The position numbers and the translations under genes are program-made. The notes under the pieces were generated by a model. The model made no database searches and was not told the origin of the DNA. It saw only the letters and a program-made list of their open reading frames with translations. Shown here one piece after another: positions 22,509-30,979 of a stretch of 33,785 nt of DNA (the first letter of the stretch is position 1; each line of letters starts with the position of its first letter). The stretch is from JAPHTQ01 sp050287105. GTDB lineage: Bacteria > Pseudomonadota > Gammaproteobacteria > Thiohalomonadales > Thiohalomonadaceae. The stretch covers positions 1 through 33,785 of the forward strand of contig JBNKBG010000022.1 of NCBI GenBank assembly GCA_050287105.1, written 5' to 3'.

Positions 22509-25127
22509 CTAGAACAGTTCTTCGGTAATCGCCGAGCCACCACTGCCGTTGTTGCTGCCTTCGCCGCCCTGTCCCTCGGCGGGTGTTTGCGTGGCGGTAC
22601 CAGGCTGCGGCGCGTTTTCCGAGCGGAACAGCTCAAAGATGGCATTGGGGTTATCGGATGCCGTGTACTGACCGGTCTGCGCGTCGATGCGTACCGAGAC
22701 CATCCCCTCCGGTTGTGCCATGGTGTGCTCCGGTTTGTCACGTAGCGCTTCGCGCATGTAGTCGATCCACATGGGCAGGGCGGCGCCGGCACCGGTCTCA
22801 CTGTTGCCCAGCGGGCGCGGGTTGTCGAAGCCAACCCAGACGGTGGTGACCACGTCGTTGTTATAGCCAGAGAACCAGGCGTCGCGTTGGTCGTTGGTGG
22901 TACCGGTTTTACCTGCCAGGTCGTTGCGACGCAGTTGCAGGGCACGTCGGCCGGTACCGCGCTTGATCACGTCCTGCATGATGGAGCGAATAAGATAGAT
23001 ATTGCGCGGGTCGACGGTGCGCGGTGCAAACAGCTCGCCGTTTTCCCCTACCGTTGCGGCAGTGCCGTCCGGTTTTTCTGCTGCCACGGCTTCGGTCACG
23101 GAATTCTCGTCGGCGTTGCTGGCAACCTCGGCTTCCACTTCCTCAGCAGGCTGGGGCGCAGCCGGTTCTGTCGGGCCCTCTTGTGGCGTGAGTGCCATTT
23201 CTGGATCAGCCATCTGCAGGGCAGTGGCCATTTGCGCGGCGAGTTCCCGCTCCCTTTCCAGTTTTTTATGGCACTCGTCATCGCAGGCGATGGGCGGATG
23301 TGCCTCGAACAGGATCTTGCCGTCGCTGTCTTCAATTCGCTGAATAAAGAAGGGCTCGATGAGGAAGCCGCCATTGGCGAAGGTGGCATAACCGCGCACG
23401 ATCTCATACGGGGTCAGTGCCGCGCTGCCGAGAGCCAGGGAGAGGTCGCGCGGCAGGCGTTCGGGACTGAAGCCGAACTTGCCAACATAGCGAATGGCGG
23501 TGCTGATGCCGATGCTGTTGAGCAGGCGGATCGATACCAGGTTACGCGAGTTGACCAATGCCTCACGCAGTCGTGTCGGGCCGTAGAATTTGCCGCTGTA
23601 GTTTTCCGGACGCCACTCACTCTCCAGGGCGCTGTCTTCAAAGACTACCGGCGCGTCGTTGATGATGCTGGCCGGGGTGAAACCATTGTCCAGTGCGGCC
23701 GAGTAGATGAAGGGCTTGAAATTGGAGCCGGGCTGACGCTCCGCCTGGGTAACCCGGTTAAATTTGCTGGCGAAGAAATCGAAACCCCCGGTCAGGGCCT
23801 GGACCGCACCGTTGTTGGGGTCGAGGGAGACCAGTGCCCCGGCGACCTCGGGTATCTGGGCCAGTTGCCACTCACCCTTGGAATTTTGTTCGACCCGGAC
23901 CACATCGCCCTTGGCCAGGATATCGGCCACGGTCACGGGCTCGTCACCAACAGTATTGTCATCAATATAACGTCGGGCCCAGACCATGCCGTCCCAGGGC
24001 AGCACATGCAGGCTGGCATCCGAGAGGCAAACCACCGCTTCGGTTTCAGCCAGGGCGACGACTACGGCAGGAAGCAGTCCCCCCACTGTGGAGAGCCCTT
24101 CCAGTGCCTGCAGCCACTCAGCGGAACCGGCGTCCTCACTTAGCTCAACGTGTTTTTCCGGGCCACGGAAGCCGTGGCGATGCTCGTACTCCATCAGGTT
24201 ATCGTGGATCGCCTTGTTGGCCGTCCGTTGCAGGTTGCTGCCGATAGTGGTGAAGACGTTATAGCCGTAGCTGTAGGCCTCCTTGCCATAACGCTCCAGC
24301 ATTTCCGCACGTACCATCTCTGCCAGATAGGGGGCGTCCAGCTCGGTACCAAAGGTGTGCTCGGAGGCGGTTACCAGCGCGGTAAGCCCCGCCTGATACT
24401 GCTCCTCGGTGATGTACTCAAGCTCTTTCATACGGCGCAGAACATAGTTGCGACGTAGCACCGCACGATCAGGGTTGACGATAGGGTTGTAGGTGGAGGG
24501 GGCCTTGGGCAGGCCGGCAATCATGGCCAGTTGTGGCAGATCCAGATCCATTAACTCTTTGCCGTAATAGATCTGGGCGGCGGCGGCAAAACCATAGGCG
24601 CGCTTGCCCAGGTAGATCTTGTTCAGATAGAGCTCGAGGATCTCCTCTTTGCTCAGTTCCCGCTCAATCTTCAGGGAGAGAAGGATCTCATTGATCTTGC
24701 GTGAATAGGTCTTCTCCCGGCTGAGGAAGAAGTTACGTGCCACCTGCATGGTGATGGTGCTGCCGCCCTGACCGCGTTCACCGGTCTGAAGTAGATGGAT
24801 AAAGGCGCGAATCAGCCCCTGGTAGTCGACACCGGGATGCTCGAAAAAGCGGTTATCCTCCGCCGAGAGCACCGCCTGGATCAATTGCGGCGGGAACTGG
24901 TCATAACGCAGGGGGACCCGCTTCATCTCACCATATTCCGCAATCAGCAGGCCGTCTCGGCTGAAGACGCGTAACGGTACCTGGAGACGGACGTCTTTCA
25001 GCGCCTCGATATCGGGCAATTTGGGGGCCAGATAGAGGTAGACGGCAGCTAGACCGACAAAACCGGTCAGGATAACGACAAGGGCGGCGCGCAATACCTG
25101 GCGCCTGTCGGGAAGGCGGATGTTCAT
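22509..25127 (-). CDS. mrcA: Penicillin-binding protein 1A (bifunctional transglycosylase/transpeptidase)
   Basis: Inner-membrane peptidoglycan synthase (872 aa). A cytoplasmic stub and membrane helix (AALVVILTGFVGLAAVYLYLA) lead to the GT51 transglycosylase: SAEDNRFFEHPGVD, GQGGSTITMQVARN and RKINEILLSLKIERELSKEEI. The transpeptidase has the catalytic Ser of the SxxK motif in QPGSNFKPFIY, the SRN motif in ALVNSRNLVSIRLL and KTG in LAGKTGTTNDQRDAWFSG. A low-complexity Glu/Ala/Pro stretch of about 90 residues (about 610-700) sits between the SRN and KTG motifs, and the C-terminus is Gly/Ser-rich. It is divergent from pilM, the order also known in Pseudomonas. The symbol ponA is also used. Confidence 0.96.
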   Translation of the reverse strand: MNIRLPDRRQVLRAALVVILTGFVGLAAVYLYLAPKLPDIEALKDVRLQVPLRVFSRDGLLIAEYGEMKRVPLRYDQFPPQLIQAVLSAEDNRFFEHPGVDYQGLIRAFIHLLQTGERGQGGSTITMQVARNFFLSREKTYSRKINEILLSLKIERELSKEEILELYLNKIYLGKRAYGFAAAAQIYYGKELMDLDLPQLAMIAGLPKAPSTYNPIVNPDRAVLRRNYVLRRMKELEYITEEQYQAGLTALVTASEHTFGTELDAPYLAEMVRAEMLERYGKEAYSYGYNVFTTIGSNLQRTANKAIHDNLMEYEHRHGFRGPEKHVELSEDAGSAEWLQALEGLSTVGGLLPAVVVALAETEAVVCLSDASLHVLPWDGMVWARRYIDDNTVGDEPVTVADILAKGDVVRVEQNSKGEWQLAQIPEVAGALVSLDPNNGAVQALTGGFDFFASKFNRVTQAERQPGSNFKPFIYSAALDNGFTPASIINDAPVVFEDSALESEWRPENYSGKFYGPTRLREALVNSRNLVSIRLLNSIGISTAIRYVGKFGFSPERLPRDLSLALGSAALTPYEIVRGYATFANGGFLIEPFFIQRIEDSDGKILFEAHPPIACDDECHKKLERERELAAQMATALQMADPEMALTPQEGPTEPAAPQPAEEVEAEVASNADENSVTEAVAAEKPDGTAATVGENGELFAPRTVDPRNIYLIRSIMQDVIKRGTGRRALQLRRNDLAGKTGTTNDQRDAWFSGYNNDVVTTVWVGFDNPRPLGNSETGAGAALPMWIDYMREALRDKPEHTMAQPEGMVSVRIDAQTGQYTASDNPNAIFELFRSENAPQPGTATQTPAEGQGGEGSNNGSGGSAITEELF

Positions 25128-25173
25128 TGGTATATGACTACTTTATGGTCGCTCGGACAAGAATAAGCGCCCG

Positions 25174-25202
25174 AGTATAAAGCTTTTTCCTGGCGTTCTC
25201 TA
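25174..25202 (-). promoter_or_regulatory. Possible promoter of the PBP1A gene
   Basis: On the minus strand TAGAGA (25197-25202, 4/6) and TATACT (25174-25179, 5/6) are spaced by 17 bp. It sits back to back with the pilM promoter in the 181-bp divergent gap. Confidence 0.4.
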
Positions 25203-25225
25203 ACGGCCAGGCGACAAATAATAGG

Positions 25226-25254
25226 TTGACCCACACTTGACTCTGGTATTTAAT
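25226..25254 (+). promoter_or_regulatory. Promoter of the pilMNOPQ operon
   Basis: TTGACC (25226-25231, 5/6) and TTTAAT (25249-25254, 5/6) are spaced by exactly 17 bp, a good sigma-70 match. Transcription would begin near 25261, about 48 bp before the pilM ATG. Confidence 0.6.
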
Positions 25255-25308
25255 GTTGTTAAACAGGTAAATCATGTAACCTTGGATATATAAAGGAAAA
25301 ACGCCTAG

Positions 25309-26373
25309 ATGTTCACGCTCCTAGGAAGGAACAAACCGGCCATTCTGGGGCTCGATATCAGCACAACCGCGGTCAAGCTGCTGGAATTGAGCAAGAGCGG
25401 CAACCGCTACCGCGTTGAGAGCTACGCAGTAGAGCCGTTGCCGCCCAACTCAGTCATCGAGAAAAACATCTCCGATGTGGACGCGGTGGGTGAGGCGATC
25501 AAGCGCGCGGTCAAGCGCTCCGGCACCAAGCTGAAGGACGCCGCTGCCGCCGTTGCCGGTTCCGCTGTTATCACCAAGGTTATCTCCATGCCTGCCGACC
25601 TCTCTGATGATGAGATGGAGGGGCAGATCCAGCTTGAGGCAGACCAATATATCCCTTACCCCCTTGAAGAGGTAAACCTCGACTTCGAAGTGATCGGTCC
25701 AACCGAGCACGATCCGGACCGCGTTGATGTGCTGCTGGCAGCTTCGCGAAGTGAGAATGTGGATGTGCGGGTGGATGCGATTGAGCTTGCTGGACTGCAT
25801 GCCAAGGTTATTGATGTTGAAGCCTATGCGATGGAGAACGCCTTCTCCCTGTTGAAAGAGCATATGCCTGACAACGGTCTGGATAAGACTATCGCCGTTA
25901 TTGATATCGGCGCCACCATGACAACGTTGAACGTATTGCATGACCTGAAAACCATCTATACCCGTGAGCAGGTCTTCGGCGGCAAACAGCTTACCGAGGA
26001 GATCCAGCGTAGATACGGTCTTTCCTATGAAGAGGCCGGAATGGCCAAACGTCAGGGTGGTCTTCCTGACAACTATGGCCCTGAGGTGCTGGAACCCTTC
26101 AAGGAGGCGATGGCGCAGCAGGTGAGTCGTTCACTGCAGTTTTTCTTCTCTTCCAGTCAATACAACAGTGTTGACCATATTGTTCTGGCTGGAGGTAGTT
26201 CATCCATCGTCGGTATCGACGAACTGATAGAACAGAATCAAGGTGTGCAGACAACCATAGCCAACCCGTTTTCGAATATGATTATTTCGCCGAAGATCAA
26301 AGCACAGGTGCTTAGCAACGATGCACCGGCACTGATGATCTCATGCGGCCTCGCGCTGAGGAGTTTTGACTGA
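25309..26373 (+). CDS. pilM: Type IV pilus assembly protein PilM
   Basis: Cytosolic actin-like ATPase-fold protein (354 aa) that binds the N-terminus of PilN and links the inner-membrane alignment complex to the cytoplasmic motor. Visible motifs: GLDISTTAVKLLELS (phosphate-1-like loop), ITKVISMPADLSDDEMEGQIQLEADQYIPYP (the PilM signature), VIDIGATMTTLNVL (phosphate-2) and VLAGGSSSIVG (adenosine motif). The start is supported by AAGGA a little upstream and a good promoter. It shares the divergent gap with mrcA and overlaps pilN by one base (TGATG). Base composition here is GC-rich, in contrast to pilO-pilQ. Confidence 0.98.
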   Translation: MFTLLGRNKPAILGLDISTTAVKLLELSKSGNRYRVESYAVEPLPPNSVIEKNISDVDAVGEAIKRAVKRSGTKLKDAAAAVAGSAVITKVISMPADLSDDEMEGQIQLEADQYIPYPLEEVNLDFEVIGPTEHDPDRVDVLLAASRSENVDVRVDAIELAGLHAKVIDVEAYAMENAFSLLKEHMPDNGLDKTIAVIDIGATMTTLNVLHDLKTIYTREQVFGGKQLTEEIQRRYGLSYEEAGMAKRQGGLPDNYGPEVLEPFKEAMAQQVSRSLQFFFSSSQYNSVDHIVLAGGSSSIVGIDELIEQNQGVQTTIANPFSNMIISPKIKAQVLSNDAPALMISCGLALRSFD

Positions 26374-26939
26374 TGGCGCATATCAACCTCTTACCCTGGC
26401 GTGAAGAACTTCGACAGGAGCGGAAGAAGGAATTTCTTACCGTTGTCGGCGGTATGGCGATTGTTGCGGCCGGTTTGGTGCTGGTGGTTCATGTCTATGT
26501 TGGTTTGCTGATAGACGCGCAGGAAGCCCGCAATGATATTCTTAAATCTGAAATTAAGCAGGTTGAGGAGCGAATTAAGGAGATCAGTGAGCTTGAGAAG
26601 AAGAAAGAGCAGCTGATTGCCAGAATGCGTATTATTGAGCAGTTACAGAGTAATCGTCCTGAAGTTGTGCACCTCTTTGATGAAATCGCAAAAGCAGTGC
26701 CAGAAGGCCTCTATATAGAGTCACTAAATCAGAAGGGCCGGATGGTTACCATTACAGGCATGGCGCAATCTAATGCCAGGGTCTCAGCATTCATGCGAAG
26801 CTTAGAGGCTTCACCATGGTTTGATGAACCAAAATTGAGTGTAATCTCAGCAAGCACTGGCAAAAAAGCTGATGTCGATAGGTCACGACAATTTACCTTG
26901 CAGGTTGCACAGGCTGTCGGCAAGGAGTCGGCTAAATGA
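26373..26939 (+). CDS. pilN: Type IV pilus assembly protein PilN
   Basis: Bitopic inner-membrane protein (188 aa) of the PilMNOP alignment complex. The N-terminal INLLPWREE is the PilM-binding motif. One membrane helix follows (FLTVVGGMAIVAAGLVLVVHVYVGLL), then a coiled coil rich in Glu and Lys (residues about 55-85) and a ferredoxin-like periplasmic domain (VHLFDEIAKAVPEGLYIESLNQKGRMVTITG). It overlaps pilM by one base and pilO by four, so translation is coupled. Codon use and GC content start to fall within this gene. Confidence 0.97.
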   Translation: MAHINLLPWREELRQERKKEFLTVVGGMAIVAAGLVLVVHVYVGLLIDAQEARNDILKSEIKQVEERIKEISELEKKKEQLIARMRIIEQLQSNRPEVVHLFDEIAKAVPEGLYIESLNQKGRMVTITGMAQSNARVSAFMRSLEASPWFDEPKLSVISASTGKKADVDRSRQFTLQVAQAVGKESAK

Positions 26940-27574
26940 ACGTAAATGAACTGGTAGAACAGCTCCAGAATCTGGATCCGGACAATATTGGTAATTGGCC
27001 TCTGCCTGTCCGTGTAGTAGTGGTGATGATGGTCTTCGTTGCTGTGTTGATTGCTGGCTACTATTTTGATACTCAGCAACAACGTGAGGAGTTAGAGCGA
27101 ATACAAAACATTGAAAAAAATTTAATGAATGATTTTGAGAAAAAGCAGGCTAAAGCAGTAAACCTTGAGGCCTATAAAGTACAAATGGTAGAAATGGAAG
27201 AGTCATTTGGTACGATGCTGCGCCAACTTCCAAGTAAGACTGAAGTGGCAGATATGTTGGTTGATATTACTCAAACTGGTTTGGCAAGCGGGCTAGAATT
27301 TGAGCTCTTTAAGCCACAAAATGAAGTGCCAAAGGAGTTTTACGCAGAGCTTCCGCTCTCGATCGTAGTTAATGGTAGTTACCATAATTTGGGGAAATTT
27401 GTTAGCGGTATGGCGGCACTCCCCAGAATCGTCACGTTGCATGATATTGCAATTAGGGCAGAAAAATCAGGCACTCTAAAAATGAGCGCTATAGGCAAAA
27501 CATATAGATACCTTGATGATGAAGAGATTGCAGCAGGTAAGACGAAAGGCAAAAAGAACAGACGCAGACGTTAA
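26936..27574 (+). CDS. pilO: Type IV pilus assembly protein PilO
   Basis: Bitopic inner-membrane partner of PilN (212 aa). It has NELVEQLQNLDPDNIGNWPLPVRVVV before a membrane helix (VMMVFVAVLIAGYYF), a coiled coil (about residues 50-90) and a periplasmic ferredoxin-like domain (LPSKTEVADMLVDITQTGLASGLEFELFKP; LPLSIVVNGSYHNLGKFVSGMAALPRIVTLHD). The C-terminus ends in KTKGKKNRRRR, a basic tail. PilN and PilO form a heterodimer that contacts the PilP-PilQ complex. The start overlaps pilN by 4 bp (ATGA). The gap to pilP is longer than usual. Confidence 0.97.
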   Translation: MNVNELVEQLQNLDPDNIGNWPLPVRVVVVMMVFVAVLIAGYYFDTQQQREELERIQNIEKNLMNDFEKKQAKAVNLEAYKVQMVEMEESFGTMLRQLPSKTEVADMLVDITQTGLASGLEFELFKPQNEVPKEFYAELPLSIVVNGSYHNLGKFVSGMAALPRIVTLHDIAIRAEKSGTLKMSAIGKTYRYLDDEEIAAGKTKGKKNRRRR

Positions 27575-27611
27575 TAGATGGATCCTGCGCCAATGTACAG
27601 AGATGTGACAA

Positions 27612-28190
27612 ATGTTATTGTGTAACCACGGTAGATACCGAATGCGTGAAAATATTCTAAACGCGACACATACCATGCGAGTTTGTGGTCTTGGCTTGGT
27701 GATTACCCTACTTGTTGGTTGCAGCGGGGAAGGGGATGCTGATCTGCGCGCTAATATTAGGGCGGTAAAAGCGCGCCCCGCAGGTAAGATAACACCGGTA
27801 CCAGAATTTAAGCCCTATGAAACCTTTGCATATTCAGACTCGAACTTGCGCGATCCATTCAGCGTATATACTAACGAAAGCGAGCAAGGAGCCACGTCAG
27901 GCAACGGCTTTGACTTGCGCCCAGACATAAATAGAAATAAAGAGGCGTTGGAAGATTATCCACTTGATACGTTGCACTTTGTAGGCCACTTAGAAAAAGG
28001 TGGTGAGCAATGGGCAATTATCACTTCACCAGATCAATTGGTGTATCGTGTGAAGGTTGGTAATCATCTTGGAACGAATTATGGCGAGATTATTCAAATT
28101 AGTGAAACGCAGATAGATATTAAAGAGATTGTCCAAGATGGGCTTGGCGGTTGGTTAGAACGTGAAGCAGCGTTGAGTCTGACTGAGTAA
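27612..28190 (+). CDS. pilP: Type IV pilus lipoprotein PilP
   Basis: Lipoprotein connecting PilN/PilO to the secretin PilQ. The lipobox is LLVGC, with Cys near residue 37 of the longest form. The folded C-terminal domain has the PilP pattern (EDYPLDTLHFVGHLEKGGEQWAIITSPDQLVYRVKVGNHLGTNYGEIIQISETQIDIKEIVQDGLGGWLERE shortened: YPLDTLHFVGHL, VYRVKVGNHLG, WLEREAALSL). The start is ambiguous: ATG 27612 is the longest form, ATG 27642 gives 182 aa, and ATG 27675 gives a normal short lipoprotein signal (MRVCGLGLVITLLVGC) of 171 aa. None has a strong ribosome-binding site. The last is biologically the neatest. It is AT-rich compared with the start of the operon. Confidence 0.9.
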   Translation: MLLCNHGRYRMRENILNATHTMRVCGLGLVITLLVGCSGEGDADLRANIRAVKARPAGKITPVPEFKPYETFAYSDSNLRDPFSVYTNESEQGATSGNGFDLRPDINRNKEALEDYPLDTLHFVGHLEKGGEQWAIITSPDQLVYRVKVGNHLGTNYGEIIQISETQIDIKEIVQDGLGGWLEREAALSLTE

Positions 28191-28223
28191 AGTGCAGCAT
28201 TCTAAGCGCCGGGAGTCAGTGAT

Positions 28224-30368
28224 ATGAGACATTCAAAAATGAAATGGTGGAAAGTAGCAATGGTTGGTGAAAATAAACGAATTATGTCGCTGGCGTGCGG
28301 ATTTGTGAGTTTGATGATAATTATGTTCACAAAGGTGGCGGTGGCCGCTATAACGCTAGACGGCATAGACTATACGATCCAATCGGAAAAAAGTGCACAA
28401 ATAATGCTGACGCTGTCCGCTCCAGTGTCAGGGAAACCGTATGGTTTTACAATTAATGAGCCGGCTCGCTTGGCCATTGATATTCCTGACACAAGTCTAA
28501 ATTTGCAAAGTAAAAATATTGAGGTTGATTCGGGTCTGATTAAAAATATCCGAGCCGTTGAATCCGGAGGTCGGACTAGGTTGGTAGTGAGTTTGCTGGA
28601 AGTTGTGCCCTATCAAATTCGCGCAGAAAACAATCAGATATTTATTAATTTGTCCGAGGGTAGGCAAGATATACTCGAACAGCAACTCAATGATGCCACC
28701 AGTGATAGCGGCAGTGTGAATACTGCTAGTGCTGCCGAAATTGTGAATATTGATTTCAAACGAAGAGTTGATGGTACGGCAGTAGTGGTGGTGGATTTAA
28801 ACAACGAAAATGCCGCTATTAGTATGAATGAGAAAGGCGACAAAATCGTTGCAAATTTTTACAATTTCTCGCTCCCAGAAAAACTTAGGCGTAGACTTGA
28901 TGTTAGTGATTTTGCTACACCTGCTCAGTTTATCGATTTTTATGAAACGAGCTCTGGTGCTAGGTTGGCCGTTACAGCCAGTGGACGGTATGAGCATTTG
29001 GCTTATCAAGCTGGCAACAAATATACGATTGAACTGAAGCCTCTTAGTAAGGAAGAGGCTGAAGCAGCTAAGCGTGATGAACTTGGTTATTCTGGCGAAA
29101 AATTGTCTCTTAACTTCCAAAATATTGAAGTGCGGGCAGTGCTACAACTTATTGCTGACTTTACTGGCTTGAATATTGTTGCTAGTGACTCGGTAAAAGG
29201 GAATATTACTCTACGGCTAAAGAATGTGCCTTGGGATCAGGCGCTTGATATTATTCTAAAGACACAAGGTTTAGGTATGCGTAAATCGGGTAATGTAGTC
29301 CTGATTGCGCCTAATGGGGAATTGGCCGCTAGAGAGAAAGAAGAGCTTGAGGCTCAAAAGCAGAAAGTGGATCTATCACCGCTACATACCGAGTTTTACA
29401 CTGTCAGTTATGCCAAGGCTACAGATGTTGCTGCAATTCTTAAGGCAAAAGAGAATTCCATTCTGACTAGTCGTGGCAGTGTCACAGTAGATGCGCGAAC
29501 TAATACACTCATGGTGCTTGAGTCTGCTGAGAAGCACGAGGAAGTAGCTAGATTAATTGCTAAGCTGGATATACCCGTTAAACAGGTTATGATCGAAAGT
29601 CGTATCGTTATTGCCAATGATGATTTTAGTAGGGACCTCGGTGTTAAGACAGGTGTATCTACTTACGATGTTAACGGGAGTGATGTTGCGGCAATTACGG
29701 GTACTGCTGCAGGCGCAGACGCTAGTCTTACTAACATTTTGGCGGGCAATACTGGGTATGCCAATTATGCTAATCAAGACGAAAGATACAACTTCAATCT
29801 CCCAGGCCAAGGTTCGGCTGGCACACTTGGCTTGGCAATCCTTGGTGCAGATTTCCTTGTAGATCTAGAATTGAGAGCATTGCAAACAGAAGGACGTGGT
29901 GAAGTTGTTTCTAATCCGAGAGTTGTGACTTCTAATCAGACGGAAGCAAAGATTGAGCAAGGTGTCGATATTCCATATCAAGAGGCAAGTGCTAGCGGGG
30001 CAACTAGTGTTTCATTCAAGAAAGCTGTATTAAGTCTGGCCGTAACACCGCAAATTACTCCAGATGATAGAGTTGTGTTGGATCTGAAGGTAAATAAAGA
30101 TAGTGTTGGTCAGGTGTTTTTTGAGATACCGTCAATTAACACACGTTCTGTTCAGACACAGGTGTTAGTCAATAATGGTGATACCGTTGTATTGGGTGGT
30201 ATCTACGAAACAAGCAGTGTTGATAGTAGCACCAAGGTACCGCTACTTGGAGATATCCCCATTCTTGGATATCTGTTTAGATCAACTTCTAAGGAGAATA
30301 CTAAGTCCGAGTTACTGATCTTTGTGACTCCGAAAATACTGAGTGAGTCATTGGCTGCCAGTATGTAG
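28224..30368 (+). CDS. pilQ: Type IV pilus secretin PilQ
   Basis: Outer-membrane ring through which the pilus passes (714 aa). A signal peptide ends near KVAVAAITLDG. An N-terminal AMIN domain (about residues 43-145, ITLDGIDYTIQSEKSAQIML) for peptidoglycan binding is followed by a second AMIN-like domain (about 170-270), the STN/N0 domain (NFQNIEVRAVLQLIADFTGLNIVAS), the N1 domain and the secretin core (AVLSLAVTPQITPDDRVVLDLKV; VPLLGDIPILGYLFRSTSKENTKSELLIFVTPKIL). The start ATG has GGGAG upstream. Composition drops to about 38% GC in lines sampled here, unlike the start of pilM (72%). It ends 4 bp before the likely aroK start. Confidence 0.98.
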   Translation: MRHSKMKWWKVAMVGENKRIMSLACGFVSLMIIMFTKVAVAAITLDGIDYTIQSEKSAQIMLTLSAPVSGKPYGFTINEPARLAIDIPDTSLNLQSKNIEVDSGLIKNIRAVESGGRTRLVVSLLEVVPYQIRAENNQIFINLSEGRQDILEQQLNDATSDSGSVNTASAAEIVNIDFKRRVDGTAVVVVDLNNENAAISMNEKGDKIVANFYNFSLPEKLRRRLDVSDFATPAQFIDFYETSSGARLAVTASGRYEHLAYQAGNKYTIELKPLSKEEAEAAKRDELGYSGEKLSLNFQNIEVRAVLQLIADFTGLNIVASDSVKGNITLRLKNVPWDQALDIILKTQGLGMRKSGNVVLIAPNGELAAREKEELEAQKQKVDLSPLHTEFYTVSYAKATDVAAILKAKENSILTSRGSVTVDARTNTLMVLESAEKHEEVARLIAKLDIPVKQVMIESRIVIANDDFSRDLGVKTGVSTYDVNGSDVAAITGTAAGADASLTNILAGNTGYANYANQDERYNFNLPGQGSAGTLGLAILGADFLVDLELRALQTEGRGEVVSNPRVVTSNQTEAKIEQGVDIPYQEASASGATSVSFKKAVLSLAVTPQITPDDRVVLDLKVNKDSVGQVFFEIPSINTRSVQTQVLVNNGDTVVLGGIYETSSVDSSTKVPLLGDIPILGYLFRSTSKENTKSELLIFVTPKILSESLAASM

Positions 30369-30372
30369 GTTT

Positions 30373-30912
30373 TTGAAAAAAGTGATAGGTAACATCTTCC
30401 TTGTCGGCCCCATGGGGGCCGGCAAGAGCACCATAGGCCGTCAACTCTCGACGGTGCTCCATCAAGAATTTAAAGACAGCGATCATGAGATCGTCGCACG
30501 TACTGGGGCGAGCATTCCGCTCATCTTCGAGATCGAGGGTGAAGAGGGGTTCCGTCAGCGTGAGGCGATGGTAATCGATGAGCTTACCCAGGAGGATGGA
30601 ATCATTCTGGCCACGGGTGGTGGTGCGGTTCTGCGTAAAGAGAATCGCAAACATCTGAAAGAGCGTGGTGTGGTGATCTATCTTTACGCTACGTTAGATC
30701 AGCTTTTTGAACGCACCCGACGAGACAAAAACCGTCCTCTGTTGCAGACGGATAATCCTCGAGAACGGTTCGAACAGATGATGGCGGAGCGTGATCCCCT
30801 TTATCGTGAAGTGGCAAATATGGTCGTGCATACCGATGACCGTTCCGTCAGGAGCGTGATCAAGGAGATCATCGTTCGCCTTCAGCGTGATGACAAAGGT
30901 TACAAGGAATGA
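30373..30912 (+). CDS. aroK: Shikimate kinase (AroK)
   Basis: Phosphorylates shikimate at O3 with ATP in the pathway to chorismate (179 aa from this start). The Walker A motif is GPMGAGKST, the metal/substrate motif is DSDHEIVARTG, the substrate motif is GGGAVL, and the lid arginine lies in RRDKNRPLL. The TTG at 30373 gives LKKVIGNIFLVGP, matching the usual AroK N-terminus; a GTG at 30343 would overlap pilQ by 26 bp and a GTG at 30382 would shorten it by 3 residues. All are non-ATG, and none has a strong ribosome-binding site, so translation may depend on pilQ. The pilQ-aroK order is the same as in other gammaproteobacteria. Confidence 0.95.
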   Translation: MKKVIGNIFLVGPMGAGKSTIGRQLSTVLHQEFKDSDHEIVARTGASIPLIFEIEGEEGFRQREAMVIDELTQEDGIILATGGGAVLRKENRKHLKERGVVIYLYATLDQLFERTRRDKNRPLLQTDNPRERFEQMMAERDPLYREVANMVVHTDDRSVRSVIKEIIVRLQRDDKGYKE

Positions 30913-30979
30913 CGTCTGGCACGGGATTCGGGTATATTTACCTTTCAGTCAGTGATTAACAAGTGAAGCAATCCACACC

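Noticed and set aside
22505..22945. 5' extension of the small gene after PBP1A
   Set aside because: It would overlap the PBP1A C-terminal coding region in another frame, with low-complexity sequence; the ATG at 22504 directly after the PBP1A stop is more likely.
22887..24143. 418-codon plus-strand open frame opposite PBP1A
   Set aside because: PBP1A motifs are intact on the other strand; the open frame is a result of GC-rich codon bias.
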